Shown here: piece after piece, positions 16,272 through 24,828 of the stretch
Numbering within the stretch: position 1 is the first letter of the stretch
Layout of the letters: each line of letters opens with the position of its first letter
NCBI RefSeq assembly: GCF_007673775.1
Contig: NZ_VEAF01000005.1
Span: forward strand, 124,001-188,000
Origin: Curtobacterium sp. 9128
GTDB taxonomy: Bacteria > Actinomycetota > Actinomycetes > Actinomycetales > Microbacteriaceae
Direction: 5' to 3'
Length of the DNA: 64,000 nucleotides
The notes under the pieces: generated by a model
What the model was told of the DNA's origin: nothing
What the model saw: the letters and a program-made list of their open reading frames with translations, nothing else
Database searches by the model: none
Made by a program: the position numbers and the translations under genes

Positions 16272-17762
16272 GTGAGCACACCGCGGAACGACGTCCCGAA
16301 GAACACCGACACCCCGGACCGTTCCGGCGGCCCGCAGCCCAAGGCCGCTCCGAAGCAGCGCAGCACCCGCCCGTCCGCCCGCGGCACCAAGCCCCGGCGC
16401 GGTGCGAAGGTCGCCGGTTCGTCGCGGCCCCGGCAGCGCCAGCAGGCCCCGGTTCCGTCGCCGCAGAAGATCAGCGCCTACCGCCGCTGGTACTCGACCC
16501 TGCACCCGTCGCTCCAGCTCATCGGGCTGCAGCTCTGGATGCCGCTGTTCTTCATCGTCGGCTTCTGCCTCTGCTACGTGTTCGCGTTCCACGCGCCGCA
16601 CCCGCACGACGTCCCGATCGCCCTCGTCGGCAGCGACCCGACGTTCACCGCGGCGGTGCAGAAGGCACTCCCCGGGGAGTTCGTCTTCCATCCGTACGAC
16701 TCCCTGGCCGCCGCCAAGCGTGACGTGCTGGCCGGGTCCATGGCCGTGGCGTACGACCCGTCGGCGAACGAGTTCTTCAAGGCCAGCGCCCATCAGTTCC
16801 AGGTCGCGAGCCTCGTGCCGGCGACGCTGTCGGCGGTCCTCACCGCGATCGGCGTCGCGACGCCGAAGACCACCGAGCTCGCCGCCCTCCCGTCGTACGA
16901 CGAGTACGGCACCGTCCCGATGTACGTGATGCTCGCCTGGTGCATCGGCGGCTACATGGTGTCGATGTTCATCGGGATCATGGGCGGTCCGCTCCGGCAC
17001 CGCACCCGCATGGCGGTGATCGTCGTCGGCGGTCTCGTCATCTCCCTCGTCACGAACACGCTCGCCGGACCCGTCGTGGGGGCCATCCACGGCCACTGGC
17101 CCGTGCTCGTGCTCATCGCCTGGGGCTGGATCGTCGCGATCGGGCTCGCCGTCAACGGCCTGAGCTACTTCGTCGGTCGGTTCATCGCGGCACCCGCCAT
17201 GATCTGCTTCGTCTTCCTCTCCATGCCGGCCTCCGGCGGGGCGTACCCGAAGTGGTTCATGCCGGAACCGTTCGCGTGGCTCAACAACGTCGTGGTCGGC
17301 TCGAGCATGGTCGACATGATCAAGCACCAGATCTACGGCGTCGGCCCGGGTCCGGCTCGTGGGCTCATCACGATGGCCTGCTACGCCGGTGCCGGCCTGG
17401 TGCTCATGTACTTCGGCAAGATGTGGTGGGAGCACCGCCGCATCCAAGCGATCGTCACCGGCCGCACGACGATGTTCATGGACGCGCAGAACGCGAACCG
17501 CGAGTTCCTCGGCAAGCAGCGCGACGTCGAGCTCGAGCGGCACGGCCTGGCCTCGACCGAGACGGGCACCCTGCAGGTCCTCCGCGACGACGACTACTGG
17601 GAGGACGACCGTGCGTCCGGTGACGTCTTCACGGGGGGCCGCGACGGACTCGAGAACGAGCCACTGACGACGCGGAGCATCCCCGTCGTCCGGCAGTCGG
17701 GCTCCGCGCTCCAGGCCGAGCGGCCGGCGGAGAAGCCGCACAGCCGGCACGCCGCGCGCTGA
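16272..17762 (+). CDS. ABC-2-like / YhgE-Pip-type membrane protein (substrate unknown)
   Basis: The 496-residue protein has a basic, disordered N-terminus (about 75 residues rich in Pro, Arg and Lys). A first transmembrane helix (LQLWMPLFFIVGFCLCYVFAF) is followed by a periplasmic domain of about 130 residues, and then five more helices. This arrangement, one helix, a large external domain, then a helix bundle with GTVPMYVMLAWCIGGYMVSMFIG, is that of ABC-2/YhgE-like proteins. Their roles include export and cell-envelope processes. No ATPase gene is adjacent. The C-terminal 90 residues are soluble and charged. I do not recognise a specific function. GTG 16272 was chosen from the AGGAG upstream. 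Confidence 0.7.
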   Translation: MSTPRNDVPKNTDTPDRSGGPQPKAAPKQRSTRPSARGTKPRRGAKVAGSSRPRQRQQAPVPSPQKISAYRRWYSTLHPSLQLIGLQLWMPLFFIVGFCLCYVFAFHAPHPHDVPIALVGSDPTFTAAVQKALPGEFVFHPYDSLAAAKRDVLAGSMAVAYDPSANEFFKASAHQFQVASLVPATLSAVLTAIGVATPKTTELAALPSYDEYGTVPMYVMLAWCIGGYMVSMFIGIMGGPLRHRTRMAVIVVGGLVISLVTNTLAGPVVGAIHGHWPVLVLIAWGWIVAIGLAVNGLSYFVGRFIAAPAMICFVFLSMPASGGAYPKWFMPEPFAWLNNVVVGSSMVDMIKHQIYGVGPGPARGLITMACYAGAGLVLMYFGKMWWEHRRIQAIVTGRTTMFMDAQNANREFLGKQRDVELERHGLASTETGTLQVLRDDDYWEDDRASGDVFTGGRDGLENEPLTTRSIPVVRQSGSALQAERPAEKPHSRHAAR

Positions 17763-17766
17763 GCGG

Positions 17767-17772
17767 TATCCT
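17767..17772 (+). promoter_or_regulatory. Putative -10 element of the small membrane protein gene at 17782
   Basis: TATCCT lies 9 nt before ATG 17782, which suggests a leaderless or near-leaderless transcript starting just after the previous stop. Confidence 0.45.
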
Positions 17773-17781
17773 GGCCGGATC

Positions 17782-18063
17782 ATGACCCGTTCCGCCTGGC
17801 ACCGTCTGCTCGTCACGCTCGTCGTCGTCCTCCTGGCACTGACGGTCGTGCTCTACGTCGCGAGCGTCGTCCTCGCCCCCGCGGACGGCCGCAACACCGC
17901 CGGGCTGTTCGTCGGGTGGGCGATGTTCGCGATGGTCGGCGCGATCGTGTTCGGCATCATCGACTTCTTCGTCCGACCGCTCGGCGGCCGGAGCGGCGAC
18001 GCCGACGTCATGGCGGCAGCCGAGGAAGCCCGTACCGGCAGCACGCGCACGCACCGGGGCTGA
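17782..18063 (+). CDS. Small two-helix membrane protein, function unknown
   Basis: The 93-residue protein has hydrophobic segments at about residues 8-31 and 42-66, a short external GRNTAGL loop and a hydrophilic C-terminus with GGRSGDADVMAAAEEART. I do not recognise a family. It starts 19 nt after the preceding membrane-protein gene and has its own -10-like TATCCT, so it may be expressed alone. It is convergent with the NUDIX gene (19-bp gap). Confidence 0.7.
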   Translation: MTRSAWHRLLVTLVVVLLALTVVLYVASVVLAPADGRNTAGLFVGWAMFAMVGAIVFGIIDFFVRPLGGRSGDADVMAAAEEARTGSTRTHRG

Positions 18064-18082
18064 CCGCACCGGCCGCACGCAC

Positions 18083-18604
18083 TCACCCAGCGGGCGCGTC
18101 GACCCCCACCCCGGTGAACCCGGCGACCGTGGCGTTGTCCTCCGCGAACGTGAAGCGGGCGTCGACCCGGCCCCCGCGGAGCACCTCGGGCAGCCAGTAC
18201 CGGGCGTCGTCCCACATCGCGTCGTACGGGACGTCGTCGACCGGCACCCACCGCGGCGTCAGCTCGTCGCTCGCGACCGGGTCGCCGGACCAGCGCCGAC
18301 AGACGAACACGTCCGAGACCTGCGACCAGGACGGCCGGAACGGGAACCGGTAGTCCAAGGTGCCCCGCGCCTCCAGGTCGGCGGTGTCGAGCCGCAGGCC
18401 GACCTCCTCGGCGACCTCGCGGACGGCGGTCTCGACCGCCGTCTCCCCCGGCTCGCGCTTGCCACCGGGGCCGACCACACGGCCGCTCCCGAGCCCGCGC
18501 CGCTTCTCGCCGAGCAGCACCGCCGGGCCGGATCCGTCGTCGCGGAGCAGGTACACGACGACCACCCGCGGGTGCTGGTTCTTGGTTGCGTCGCGCTCGC
18601 CCAC
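18083..18604 (-). CDS. NUDIX hydrolase (MTH1 / 8-oxo-dGTP diphosphatase-like)
   Basis: The 173-residue protein has a complete NUDIX box GGKREPGETAVETAVREVAEEVGL around residues 48-70, including the REVAEEVG metal-binding core. The segment VVVVYLLRDDGSGPAVLLGEKRRGLGSGRVVGPGGK before the box, and the block FRPSWSQVSDVFVCRRW after it, resemble MTH1-type enzymes. These hydrolyse oxidised purine nucleoside triphosphates. The start is GTG at 18602-18604; CACACT ends 6 nt upstream, consistent with leaderless transcription. Its promoter overlaps that of the divergent gene at 18644. The exact nucleotide substrate is inferred. Confidence 0.88.
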   Translation of the reverse strand: MGERDATKNQHPRVVVVYLLRDDGSGPAVLLGEKRRGLGSGRVVGPGGKREPGETAVETAVREVAEEVGLRLDTADLEARGTLDYRFPFRPSWSQVSDVFVCRRWSGDPVASDELTPRWVPVDDVPYDAMWDDARYWLPEVLRGGRVDARFTFAEDNATVAGFTGVGVDAPAG

Positions 18605-18631
18605 GTGTCCAGTGTGGCCGATGATCTGGCG

Positions 18632-18637
18632 TACGCT
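18632..18637 (+). promoter_or_regulatory. Putative -10 element for the leader ORF and hypothetical gene
   Basis: TACGCT ends 6 nt before ATG 18644. By the pattern of the window, transcription would start on that ATG. Confidence 0.5.
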
Positions 18638-18643
18638 CGTTGC

Positions 18644-18676
18644 ATGGCAGGTGTGCTGTGGGGGCACCGTGGCTGA
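18644..18676 (+). CDS. Ten-codon leaderless leader ORF
   Basis: ATG at 18644 opens the peptide MAGVLWGHRG and stops at TGA 18674-18676. A TACGCT -10-like element stands exactly 6 nt before the ATG. The ORF overlaps the GTG start (18669) of the following gene in another frame, so ribosomes terminating here would be near that start. The composition is not that of an amino-acid attenuator. It may simply bring ribosomes to a gene that lacks a strong Shine-Dalgarno sequence. Evidence is positional only. Confidence 0.4.
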   Translation: MAGVLWGHRG

Positions 18677-19019
18677 GCACCGCAGGTTCGGGCGCAGCCT
18701 CGAGGTGCTGCGTGCCGAGGCGGCCGAGGAGATCTCGATGATCGTCGAGCACCGGTCCCGGCAGGGCGACGACCCGTGGGAGTTCATGCCGCTGCTGCCG
18801 ACCGTCGACGAGCAGGTCGTGCTGATCCTCCGCGAAGAGGCGCTCGAGCTCGACGACGCGATCGGCCGACGCAGCGCCCAGTGGTCGTCACACCCGGCCT
18901 CCGGGCACGGCACCCACCTCGGCGAGGAGTACCACCGCCTGCGCCGCATCGCGCTGCAGCACCCGGAGCTCACCGCGGCGGTCTGGAAGCTGATGGGGGC
19001 CTTGCCACGGCAGGGCTGA
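18669..19019 (+). CDS. Hypothetical protein, 116 residues
   Basis: This is a soluble, charged, mainly helical protein: EHRRFGRSLEVLRAEAAEEISMIVEHRSRQGDDPWEF, then VDEQVVLILREEALELDDAIGRR, and a C-terminal WKLMGALPRQG. I do not recognise a family. The GTG start lies inside the 10-codon leader ORF, preceded by a G-rich stretch. It ends 19 nt before pabC on the same strand; pabC has its own -10-like element, so co-transcription is possible but not required. Confidence 0.65.
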   Translation: MAEHRRFGRSLEVLRAEAAEEISMIVEHRSRQGDDPWEFMPLLPTVDEQVVLILREEALELDDAIGRRSAQWSSHPASGHGTHLGEEYHRLRRIALQHPELTAAVWKLMGALPRQG

Positions 19020-19026
19020 CGTGCGG

Positions 19027-19032
19027 TTGGAT
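19027..19032 (+). promoter_or_regulatory. Putative -10 element of pabC
   Basis: TTGGAT ends 6 nt before ATG 19039; no Shine-Dalgarno sequence is visible. Confidence 0.35.
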
Positions 19033-19038
19033 GGGCGC

Positions 19039-19929
19039 ATGACCGACACCGTGCTCGCCGTCCTCAACCAGCCCTCCCGCGACGCCGCGCCGCACGACCC
19101 CTCCGCCGACGCCTTCACGTTCGCCGCCCCGCTCGAGGAACACCTGCAGGTCCAGGACCTCGGGATCATCCGCGGCGACGGCGTGTTCGAGACGATCACG
19201 GTCGTCGACGGCCGCCCGCAGGCGCTCGAGGCCCACCTGACCCGCTTCGAACGCTCCGCCCGGATGCTCGACCTCCCGCTGCCGGACCTCGCGGCCTGGC
19301 GCCGTGCGGTCGAGGCCGTCTGCGCCGAGCTCGACCCCGTCCGCGAGGCGTTCGCGAAGACCGTGCTCACCCGCGGCGTCGAGGGATCAGACCGGCCGAC
19401 CGGGTGGGTCTACGCCGCTCCGTCCGGCGACTCGACCGCCGCCAGGACCGAGGGCATCTCGGTCGTCACGCTCGACCGCGGGTACCGGCACGACGTCGAG
19501 CGCACCTCGCCGTGGCTGCTGCAGGGCGCCAAGACGCTCTCGTACGCCGTGAACATGGCGGCACTCCGCGAGGCCGCCCGCCGCGGCGCCGACGACGCGC
19601 TCTTCGTCTCGACGGACGGCTACGTGCTCGAGGGCACCCGCGCGAACCTCGTGATGTCCGTCGGTGGGCGGCTCGTCACGCCGCGGACCGACATCGGGAT
19701 CCTCGCCGGCACCACGCAGGCGGACGTGTTCCGCTTCGCGGAGGAGGCCGGGATCGAGACCGCGTACGAACTCGTCACGATGGCCGACCTCCGCGCCGCG
19801 GACGCACTGTGGCTCGTGTCGAGCGTCCGCCAGGCGGCACCGATCCGGCGGGTGGACGGCACCGACGTCGCGGTCGACGCGGACCTCACGGAGCGCATCA
19901 ACACGTTCCTGCTCGCACGCCGGTCCTGA
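19039..19929 (+). CDS. pabC: Aminodeoxychorismate lyase (class IV PLP enzyme)
   Basis: This 296-residue fold-type IV PLP enzyme has QVQDLGIIRGDGVFETI near the N-terminus, the catalytic-lysine segment LLQGAKTLSYAVNM, and EGTRANLVM followed by ILAGTTQADV for phosphate binding. Aminodeoxychorismate lyase releases pyruvate from 4-amino-4-deoxychorismate to give p-aminobenzoate for folate synthesis. Branched-chain or D-amino-acid aminotransferases share the fold, so the exact activity is inferred. The separate pabB gene at 40882-42405 and folC in the same window make the folate assignment reasonable. ATG 19039 is preferred over an in-frame GTG at 19021. Confidence 0.8.
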   Translation: MTDTVLAVLNQPSRDAAPHDPSADAFTFAAPLEEHLQVQDLGIIRGDGVFETITVVDGRPQALEAHLTRFERSARMLDLPLPDLAAWRRAVEAVCAELDPVREAFAKTVLTRGVEGSDRPTGWVYAAPSGDSTAARTEGISVVTLDRGYRHDVERTSPWLLQGAKTLSYAVNMAALREAARRGADDALFVSTDGYVLEGTRANLVMSVGGRLVTPRTDIGILAGTTQADVFRFAEEAGIETAYELVTMADLRAADALWLVSSVRQAAPIRRVDGTDVAVDADLTERINTFLLARRS

Positions 19930-19965
19930 TCCGGCGCCGGCGCTGATCCGGCGTCGGCGCTGACC

Positions 19966-20021
19966 GGACGGGAGGCCCGGGTCGCGACGTGCACGCTCGT
20001 CGCGACCCGGGCCTCCCGTCC
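19966..20021. terminator. Long perfect palindrome, bidirectional terminator
   Basis: Arms 19966-19988 and 19999-20021 are perfectly complementary over 23 bp around a 10-nt loop. It sits between the convergent pabC and amidohydrolase genes. Each arm contains the recurrent word GGGAGGCCCGGG. Confidence 0.75.
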
Positions 20022-20036
20022 TGCTCCGCTTCCCCG

Positions 20037-21236
20037 CTACCAGCGCGGCGTCGCGGTCCCGACGCCGTCGGCCCACGCGTAGACCTGGCGGCCGTCGATC
20101 CAGACGCGCGTCGCGCGGCTGGTCGCGTCGAGCGGGTCGCCCGTCCACAGCACCAGGTCGGCGTCGTAGCCGGGCGCGAGTCGGCCGACGCGGTCGCCGA
20201 AGCCGAGGAAGGTCGCCGGGTTCGTGGTGAGCGCCTCCAGCGCGGTCTGCCGGGGCAGGCCCTCCTTGACGGCCATCGTCGCCTGGGTCACGAGCATCTG
20301 GATCGGCACCACCGGGGCGTCCGTCGTGATCGCGACCCGGACACCGGCCGCGGCGATCGCCGCGAGGTTCGGGATGCCGCGGTCACGGAGCTCGACCTTC
20401 GACCGGCTCGTGAACAGCGGACCGTAGATCACCGGGATGTCCTTCTCGGCGAGGACGTCGGCGATCTTGTGCGCCTCGGTGCCGTGGTTCACGACGAGCC
20501 GGTAGCCGAACTCCCCGGCCAGGCGGATCGCGGTGGCGATGTCGTCGTGCCGGTGCGTGTGCTGGTCCCAGGCGAGTTCCCCGTCGAGCACGCGGGCGAG
20601 GGTCTCCTTCGTGAGGTCCCGCGCGAACGGTTCCCCGGACGCCGCGGCGGCGTCGCGGGCGGCGCGGTAGTGCTGCGCGGCGACGAACGCCTCGCGGATC
20701 ACCTTCGCGACGCCGAGCCGCGTCGACGGGGTCTGTCCCTTGTCGCCGTAGACGCGCTTGGGGTTCTCGCCGAGGGCGCTCTTGACGCTCACCGCGTCGG
20801 AGATGAGCTGCTCGTCGATCGTCCGGCCGCCCCACGTCTTGATCGCCACGGACTGACCGCCGATCGGGTTGCCGGACCCGGGCTTGACGACGATCGCGGT
20901 GATGCCGCCGGAGAGTGCGTCGCGGAAGCCTTCGTCGTCGATGTCGACGGCGTCGATCGCGCGGACCGCGGCCTGGTTCGGTCCGGTGAGCTCGTTCGTG
21001 TCGTTGCCGGCGGGGCCGTTCGCCTCCTCGTGGATGCCGACGTGGCCGTGTGCCTCGACGAACCCGGGCACCAACCACGCCCCGCCGGCGTCGACCACGG
21101 GCATCCCCGGCGGCGGCGTCACGTCCGGGCCGAGCGCGGTGATCCGGCCGTCCTCGACGACGACGGCTCCCCCGTCGAACTCGTCCGCCGTGACGGGGAC
21201 GACGTGGGCACCGGTGATCGCGAATGAGGTGGTCAT
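20037..21236 (-). CDS. Imidazolonepropionase-like amidohydrolase
   Basis: This is a 399-residue metal-dependent hydrolase. The N-terminal sandwich domain is MTTSFAITGAHVVPVTADEFDGGAVVVEDGRI. The metal site begins with GFVEAHGHVGIHEE. Later blocks are WDQHTHRHDDI, VVNHGTEAHKI and the Asp-containing RVAITTDAPVVP, followed by NPATFLGFGDRVGRLAPGYDADLVLW. These belong to the TIM-barrel amidohydrolase superfamily. No signal peptide is present. The substrate may be a cyclic amide, an N-acyl compound or a dipeptide; I cannot tell. TAGCGT ends 6 nt before the ATG, so it is probably leaderless. Confidence 0.88.
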   Translation of the reverse strand: MTTSFAITGAHVVPVTADEFDGGAVVVEDGRITALGPDVTPPPGMPVVDAGGAWLVPGFVEAHGHVGIHEEANGPAGNDTNELTGPNQAAVRAIDAVDIDDEGFRDALSGGITAIVVKPGSGNPIGGQSVAIKTWGGRTIDEQLISDAVSVKSALGENPKRVYGDKGQTPSTRLGVAKVIREAFVAAQHYRAARDAAAASGEPFARDLTKETLARVLDGELAWDQHTHRHDDIATAIRLAGEFGYRLVVNHGTEAHKIADVLAEKDIPVIYGPLFTSRSKVELRDRGIPNLAAIAAAGVRVAITTDAPVVPIQMLVTQATMAVKEGLPRQTALEALTTNPATFLGFGDRVGRLAPGYDADLVLWTGDPLDATSRATRVWIDGRQVYAWADGVGTATPRW

Positions 21237-21242
21237 GGACCA

Positions 21243-21248
21243 ACGCTA
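21243..21248 (-). promoter_or_regulatory. -10 element of the amidohydrolase gene
   Basis: On the minus strand TAGCGT ends 6 nt before the ATG at 21236, a leaderless arrangement. Confidence 0.5.
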
Positions 21249-22587
21249 CCGAGCACCGCGGCGCGCCCTGCGAGATGCACCATGTCGGAGGTTCGCGGCG
21301 CGCGACGGGGCGTGCGTAGCGTTCCGTCTGAGAGCGGGGGACCCATGAGCGGAGGCAGCACACTCGCGTGGCCGTGGCACGGCACGGTGCAGCGCCCCTG
21401 GCGGAGTTCCGGACGCGGTCCGCGAGCGGACCGCACGTACGGCACGGTGATCGCATCGGTCCCGCCGCGCATCGCCACGGTGCCGTACCGGCCGCTCCCG
21501 GACGACGACACCCTGCTCGACCGCGCGACGTCGGCGCTCGCCCGACTCGACCAGGAACACGGCCAGCGGCTCCGGGCGCTCGGCGGTGTGCTCGCCCGGA
21601 CCGAGGCCGTCGCGTCCTCGCGGATCGAGGACGAGCACGCCGGCCTCGACGACTACGCGCGTGCCGTCGGCGGCTCCCGTGCGAACGGTTCCGCGACGGC
21701 GATGGTCGCAGCGACCAGGGCGCTCGACCGACTTTCCCGCGATGCGGCACACGGTGCCGTCACCGCGGCGTCGATCTGTTGCGCCCACGGGGAGCTCATG
21801 CGGGACGACCCGGTCGACGGCCGCGTGCCGGCTGGTGGCGCACGGTGCAGAACTGGATCGGCGGCGGGAGCACACCGCGGCTCGCGGCGTACGTCCCGCC
21901 GCCGCCCGAGCTGGTGCCGGAGGCGATGGCCGACCTGGTCGCGTTCCTCGCCCGAGACGACCTGCACCCGGTGGCCCAGGCGGCGATCGCACACGCCCAC
22001 TTCGAGTCGATCCACCCGTTCACGGACGGCAACGGTCGGATCGGCCGGGCGGTCATCGGCGCGGTGCTGCGACGCCGGGGCGTCACCGCGACGACGGTGC
22101 CGATCGCGACGGCGCTCGTCGCCGACCGTTCGCGGTACTTCGACCACCTGGTGCGCTACCGGTCCGGGTCGGTCCACGACTTCGTCGCCGACCTGGCGAT
22201 CGCCATCGGGACCGTGTGCGACGAGGCCGCGCTGACGGCGCTGCTCCTCGACGAGCACACCGCGGAGGCCGGACACGCCGCGGAGTCCACCGGGCTCCGC
22301 GTCGGTCGGGTGGTGGCCGGACTGCTGCACGACGCCGTCCTGACCGAGGACGACCTCGACGCGGTCCTCCGCACGACCACGGCCACGACGGACGCCCTCG
22401 TCGCCGCGCTCGAGTCCGCCGGTGTGGTCCGGCCCGTGACGACCCGACGACGACGGCGCACCTGGGTGGTCACGGGTGTGGCGTCCGAGGTCGAGGCGTT
22501 CGCCGAGCGCGTGGCGTCCGTCGTCGAGGCGGACCGTGTCCGGCGACGGCTGTGGGATCCGGGCGCTCGGACCGGCAGCGGCTCGGC

Positions 22588-22659
22588 GGTCTGCGCTGGG
22601 CGCGCCTCCGCGGCCTGCGCTGGGCGCGCCTCCGCGGCCTCCGCTGGGCGCGCCTCCGC
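22588..22659 (+). repeat. Three tandem 24-bp repeats at the Fic 3' end
   Basis: Three head-to-tail 24-bp units (22588-22611, 22612-22635, 22636-22659) differ at one or two positions and encode repeats of AlaGlyArgAlaSerAla. They lie immediately before the overlapping start of the oligopeptidase gene. Confidence 0.85.
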
Positions 22660-22671
22660 GCCCCCGCGGCC

Positions 22672-22677
22672 TAGGCT
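22672..22677 (+). promoter_or_regulatory. -10 element of the oligopeptidase B gene
   Basis: TAGGCT ends 6 nt before GTG 22684. It lies within the end of the Fic gene and would give a leaderless transcript independent of the broken Fic frame. Confidence 0.55.
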
Positions 22678-22683
22678 GGCCGG

Positions 22684-24828
22684 GTGAGCAGCGAGCACGC
22701 ATCGACCACCCCGCCCACCGCCGAGAAGCGCCCGGTCACCCGGACGCACCACGGCATCGACTTCGTCGACGACTACGAGTGGCTCCGGGACAAGGAGTCG
22801 CCGGACACGCTGCGGTACCTCGAGGCCGAGAACGCCTACACGACGGCGGCGACCGACCACCTCGCCGGCCTCCGCGACGAGGTCTTCGCCGAGGTCAAGG
22901 GCCGCGTGCAGGAGACCGACCTCTCGGTGCCGGTGCGCATGGGGCAGTGGTGGTACTTCACGCGCACGAGCGAGGGCAGCCAGTACGGCGTGCAGTGCCG
23001 TGCGCCGATCAGCGGGCCCGACGACTGGACGCCGCCGACGCTCGACGAGGACACGGTCACGCTCCCCGGCGAGGAAGTCGTCCTCGACGGCAACGCCCTC
23101 GCCGACGGTCACGACTTCTTCTCGCTCGGCTCCTACGACATCTCCGACGACGGCACCCGCCTCGTCTACGGCGTCGACGTCGAGGGCGACGAGCGGTACA
23201 CCCTGCACGTCCGCGACCTCACCACGGGGCAGGACCTCGACGACGTCGTCACCGACACCGGCTCCGGCGCCACGTTCGACCCGTCCGGTCGCTACGTCTT
23301 CTACCCCACGGTCGACGAGTCCTGGCGTCCGGACCGGATCTGGCGCCACAGCGTCGGCACGCCCGCGTCCGAGGACGTCGTCGTGTTCGAGGAACCGGAC
23401 GACCGCTACTGGGTGGGCGTCGGCGTGACCCGGTCGTCGCAGTACATCGTCATCGAACTCGGCTCGAAGATCACCTCGGAGGCATGGGTCCTCGACGCCG
23501 CCGACCCGACGGGCGAGTTCCGCGTGGTCTGGCCCCGGCGCGAGGGCGTCGAGTACGAGGTCGAGCACGCCATCGTCGGCGGCAGCGACCGCCTGCTCGT
23601 GCTGCACAACGACGGCGCCGAGAACTTCACGCTGGTGGACGTCCCGGCCGACGACCCGACGTCGGAGTCCGACCGCCGGGTCGTCGTCGCGCACCACCCC
23701 GAGCGCCGCATCGAGTCGGTCGACGCCTTCGCCGGGCACCTCGCGCTCGAGTACCGGTCCGAGGCGCTGCCGCGGGTCGCGATCATCCCGATCGAGGGCG
23801 ACGGGTACGGCGACGCCGACGAGGTCCCCTTCGACGAGGCGCTCTTCTCCGCCGGGCTCGGCGGCAATCCGGAGTGGGACCAGCCGACCCTGCGCATCGG
23901 GTTCACCTCGTTCGTCACCCCATCCGAGGTCAGCGACCTCGACCTGGCGACCGGTGAGGTCACCGTCCTGAAGCGCCAGCCGGTGCTCGGCGGCTACGAC
24001 CCGGCCGACTACGCGCAGGAGCGGGACTGGGCGACCGCACCCGACGGCACCCGCGTACCGATCTCGCTCGTGTGGCGCCGGGACGCCGTCGACCAGAGCG
24101 CCCCGAGCCCGCTGCACCTGTACGGCTACGGCTCCTACGAGCACTCGATCGACCCCGCCTTCAGCGTGATGCGGCTCTCGCTGCTCGACCGGGGCGTCGT
24201 CTTCGCGGTGGCCCACGTCCGCGGTGGCGGCGAGCTCGGACGGCACTGGTACGAGAACGGCAAGACCCTCACCAAGAAGAACACCTTCACCGACTTCGTC
24301 GCCGTCGCCGACCACCTCATCGCCACCGGTCGCACGACGCCCGAGCGGCTCGTCGCCGAGGGCGGCAGCGCCGGCGGGTTGCTCATGGGCGCCGTCGCGA
24401 ACATCGCTCCCGACCGGTTCGCGGGCATCCTCGCCGCCGTCCCGTTCGTCGACGCGCTGACGAGCATCCTCGACCCGGACCTCCCGCTCACCGTCATCGA
24501 GTGGGACGAGTGGGGCGACCCGCTGCACGACGCCGAGGTCTACCGCTACATGAGCGAGTACACCCCGTACGAGAACGTCCGCGACGACGTGCAGTACCCG
24601 GCCATCCTGGCGGTCACGTCGATCAACGACACCCGGGTGCTCTACGTCGAGCCGGCGAAGTGGACCGCGAAGCTCCGCGAGGTCGGTGCGCCCGTGCTGC
24701 TGAAGACCGAGATGTCCGCGGGGCACGGCGGTGTCAGCGGCCGGTACGCGTCCTGGAAGGAGCGGGCCTTCGAGCTCGCCTGGATCCTCGACACGCTCGG
24801 GCTCGCCGGTCCGACCGCAGCCGAGTGA
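22684..24828 (+). CDS. ptrB: Oligopeptidase B (S9 prolyl oligopeptidase family)
   Basis: The 714-residue serine peptidase has an N-terminal beta-propeller and a C-terminal alpha/beta-hydrolase domain. Markers are RTHHGIDFVDDYEWLRDKESP near the N-terminus, LYGYGSYEHSIDP, VAHVRGGGELGRHWYENGK, the nucleophile in EGGSAGGLLMGA, the segment around NDTRVLYVEP carrying the catalytic Asp, and the His in MSAGHGG. Oligopeptidase B cleaves short peptides after basic residues in the cytoplasm. The GTG start overlaps the Fic stop (GTGA). Degenerate 15-20-bp repeats containing TGACCAGCGCAGCCG begin at its stop codon. Confidence 0.94.
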   Translation: MSSEHASTTPPTAEKRPVTRTHHGIDFVDDYEWLRDKESPDTLRYLEAENAYTTAATDHLAGLRDEVFAEVKGRVQETDLSVPVRMGQWWYFTRTSEGSQYGVQCRAPISGPDDWTPPTLDEDTVTLPGEEVVLDGNALADGHDFFSLGSYDISDDGTRLVYGVDVEGDERYTLHVRDLTTGQDLDDVVTDTGSGATFDPSGRYVFYPTVDESWRPDRIWRHSVGTPASEDVVVFEEPDDRYWVGVGVTRSSQYIVIELGSKITSEAWVLDAADPTGEFRVVWPRREGVEYEVEHAIVGGSDRLLVLHNDGAENFTLVDVPADDPTSESDRRVVVAHHPERRIESVDAFAGHLALEYRSEALPRVAIIPIEGDGYGDADEVPFDEALFSAGLGGNPEWDQPTLRIGFTSFVTPSEVSDLDLATGEVTVLKRQPVLGGYDPADYAQERDWATAPDGTRVPISLVWRRDAVDQSAPSPLHLYGYGSYEHSIDPAFSVMRLSLLDRGVVFAVAHVRGGGELGRHWYENGKTLTKKNTFTDFVAVADHLIATGRTTPERLVAEGGSAGGLLMGAVANIAPDRFAGILAAVPFVDALTSILDPDLPLTVIEWDEWGDPLHDAEVYRYMSEYTPYENVRDDVQYPAILAVTSINDTRVLYVEPAKWTAKLREVGAPVLLKTEMSAGHGGVSGRYASWKERAFELAWILDTLGLAGPTAAE

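Larger units (their letters stand above)
21345..22687 (+). pseudogene. Fic family protein interrupted by a frameshift
   Basis: Two overlapping reading frames together encode one Fic protein. Frame 1 (ATG 21345, after an AGCGGGGG Shine-Dalgarno-like stretch) gives the N-terminal domain with EAVASSRIEDEHAG, the class II autoinhibitory helix motif. It runs to HGELMRDDPVDG. The continuation AGWWRTVQNWIGGGS, the active site HPFTDGNGRIGR and a winged-helix-like C-terminus are in a second frame, one nucleotide back. The break lies near 21822-21836, and one missing base there would restore a protein of about 447 residues. Intact Fic proteins transfer AMP to target hydroxyls. The stop TGA overlaps the GTG of the next gene. 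It could be a true pseudogene, a sequencing error or programmed frameshifting. Confidence 0.85.

Noticed and set aside
14442-17816. Long open frame of more than 1100 codons on the minus strand, opposite the antiporter and membrane protein genes
   Set aside because: It is a mirror of real genes in GC-rich DNA, rich in Arg, His, Asp and Val, with no recognisable domain.
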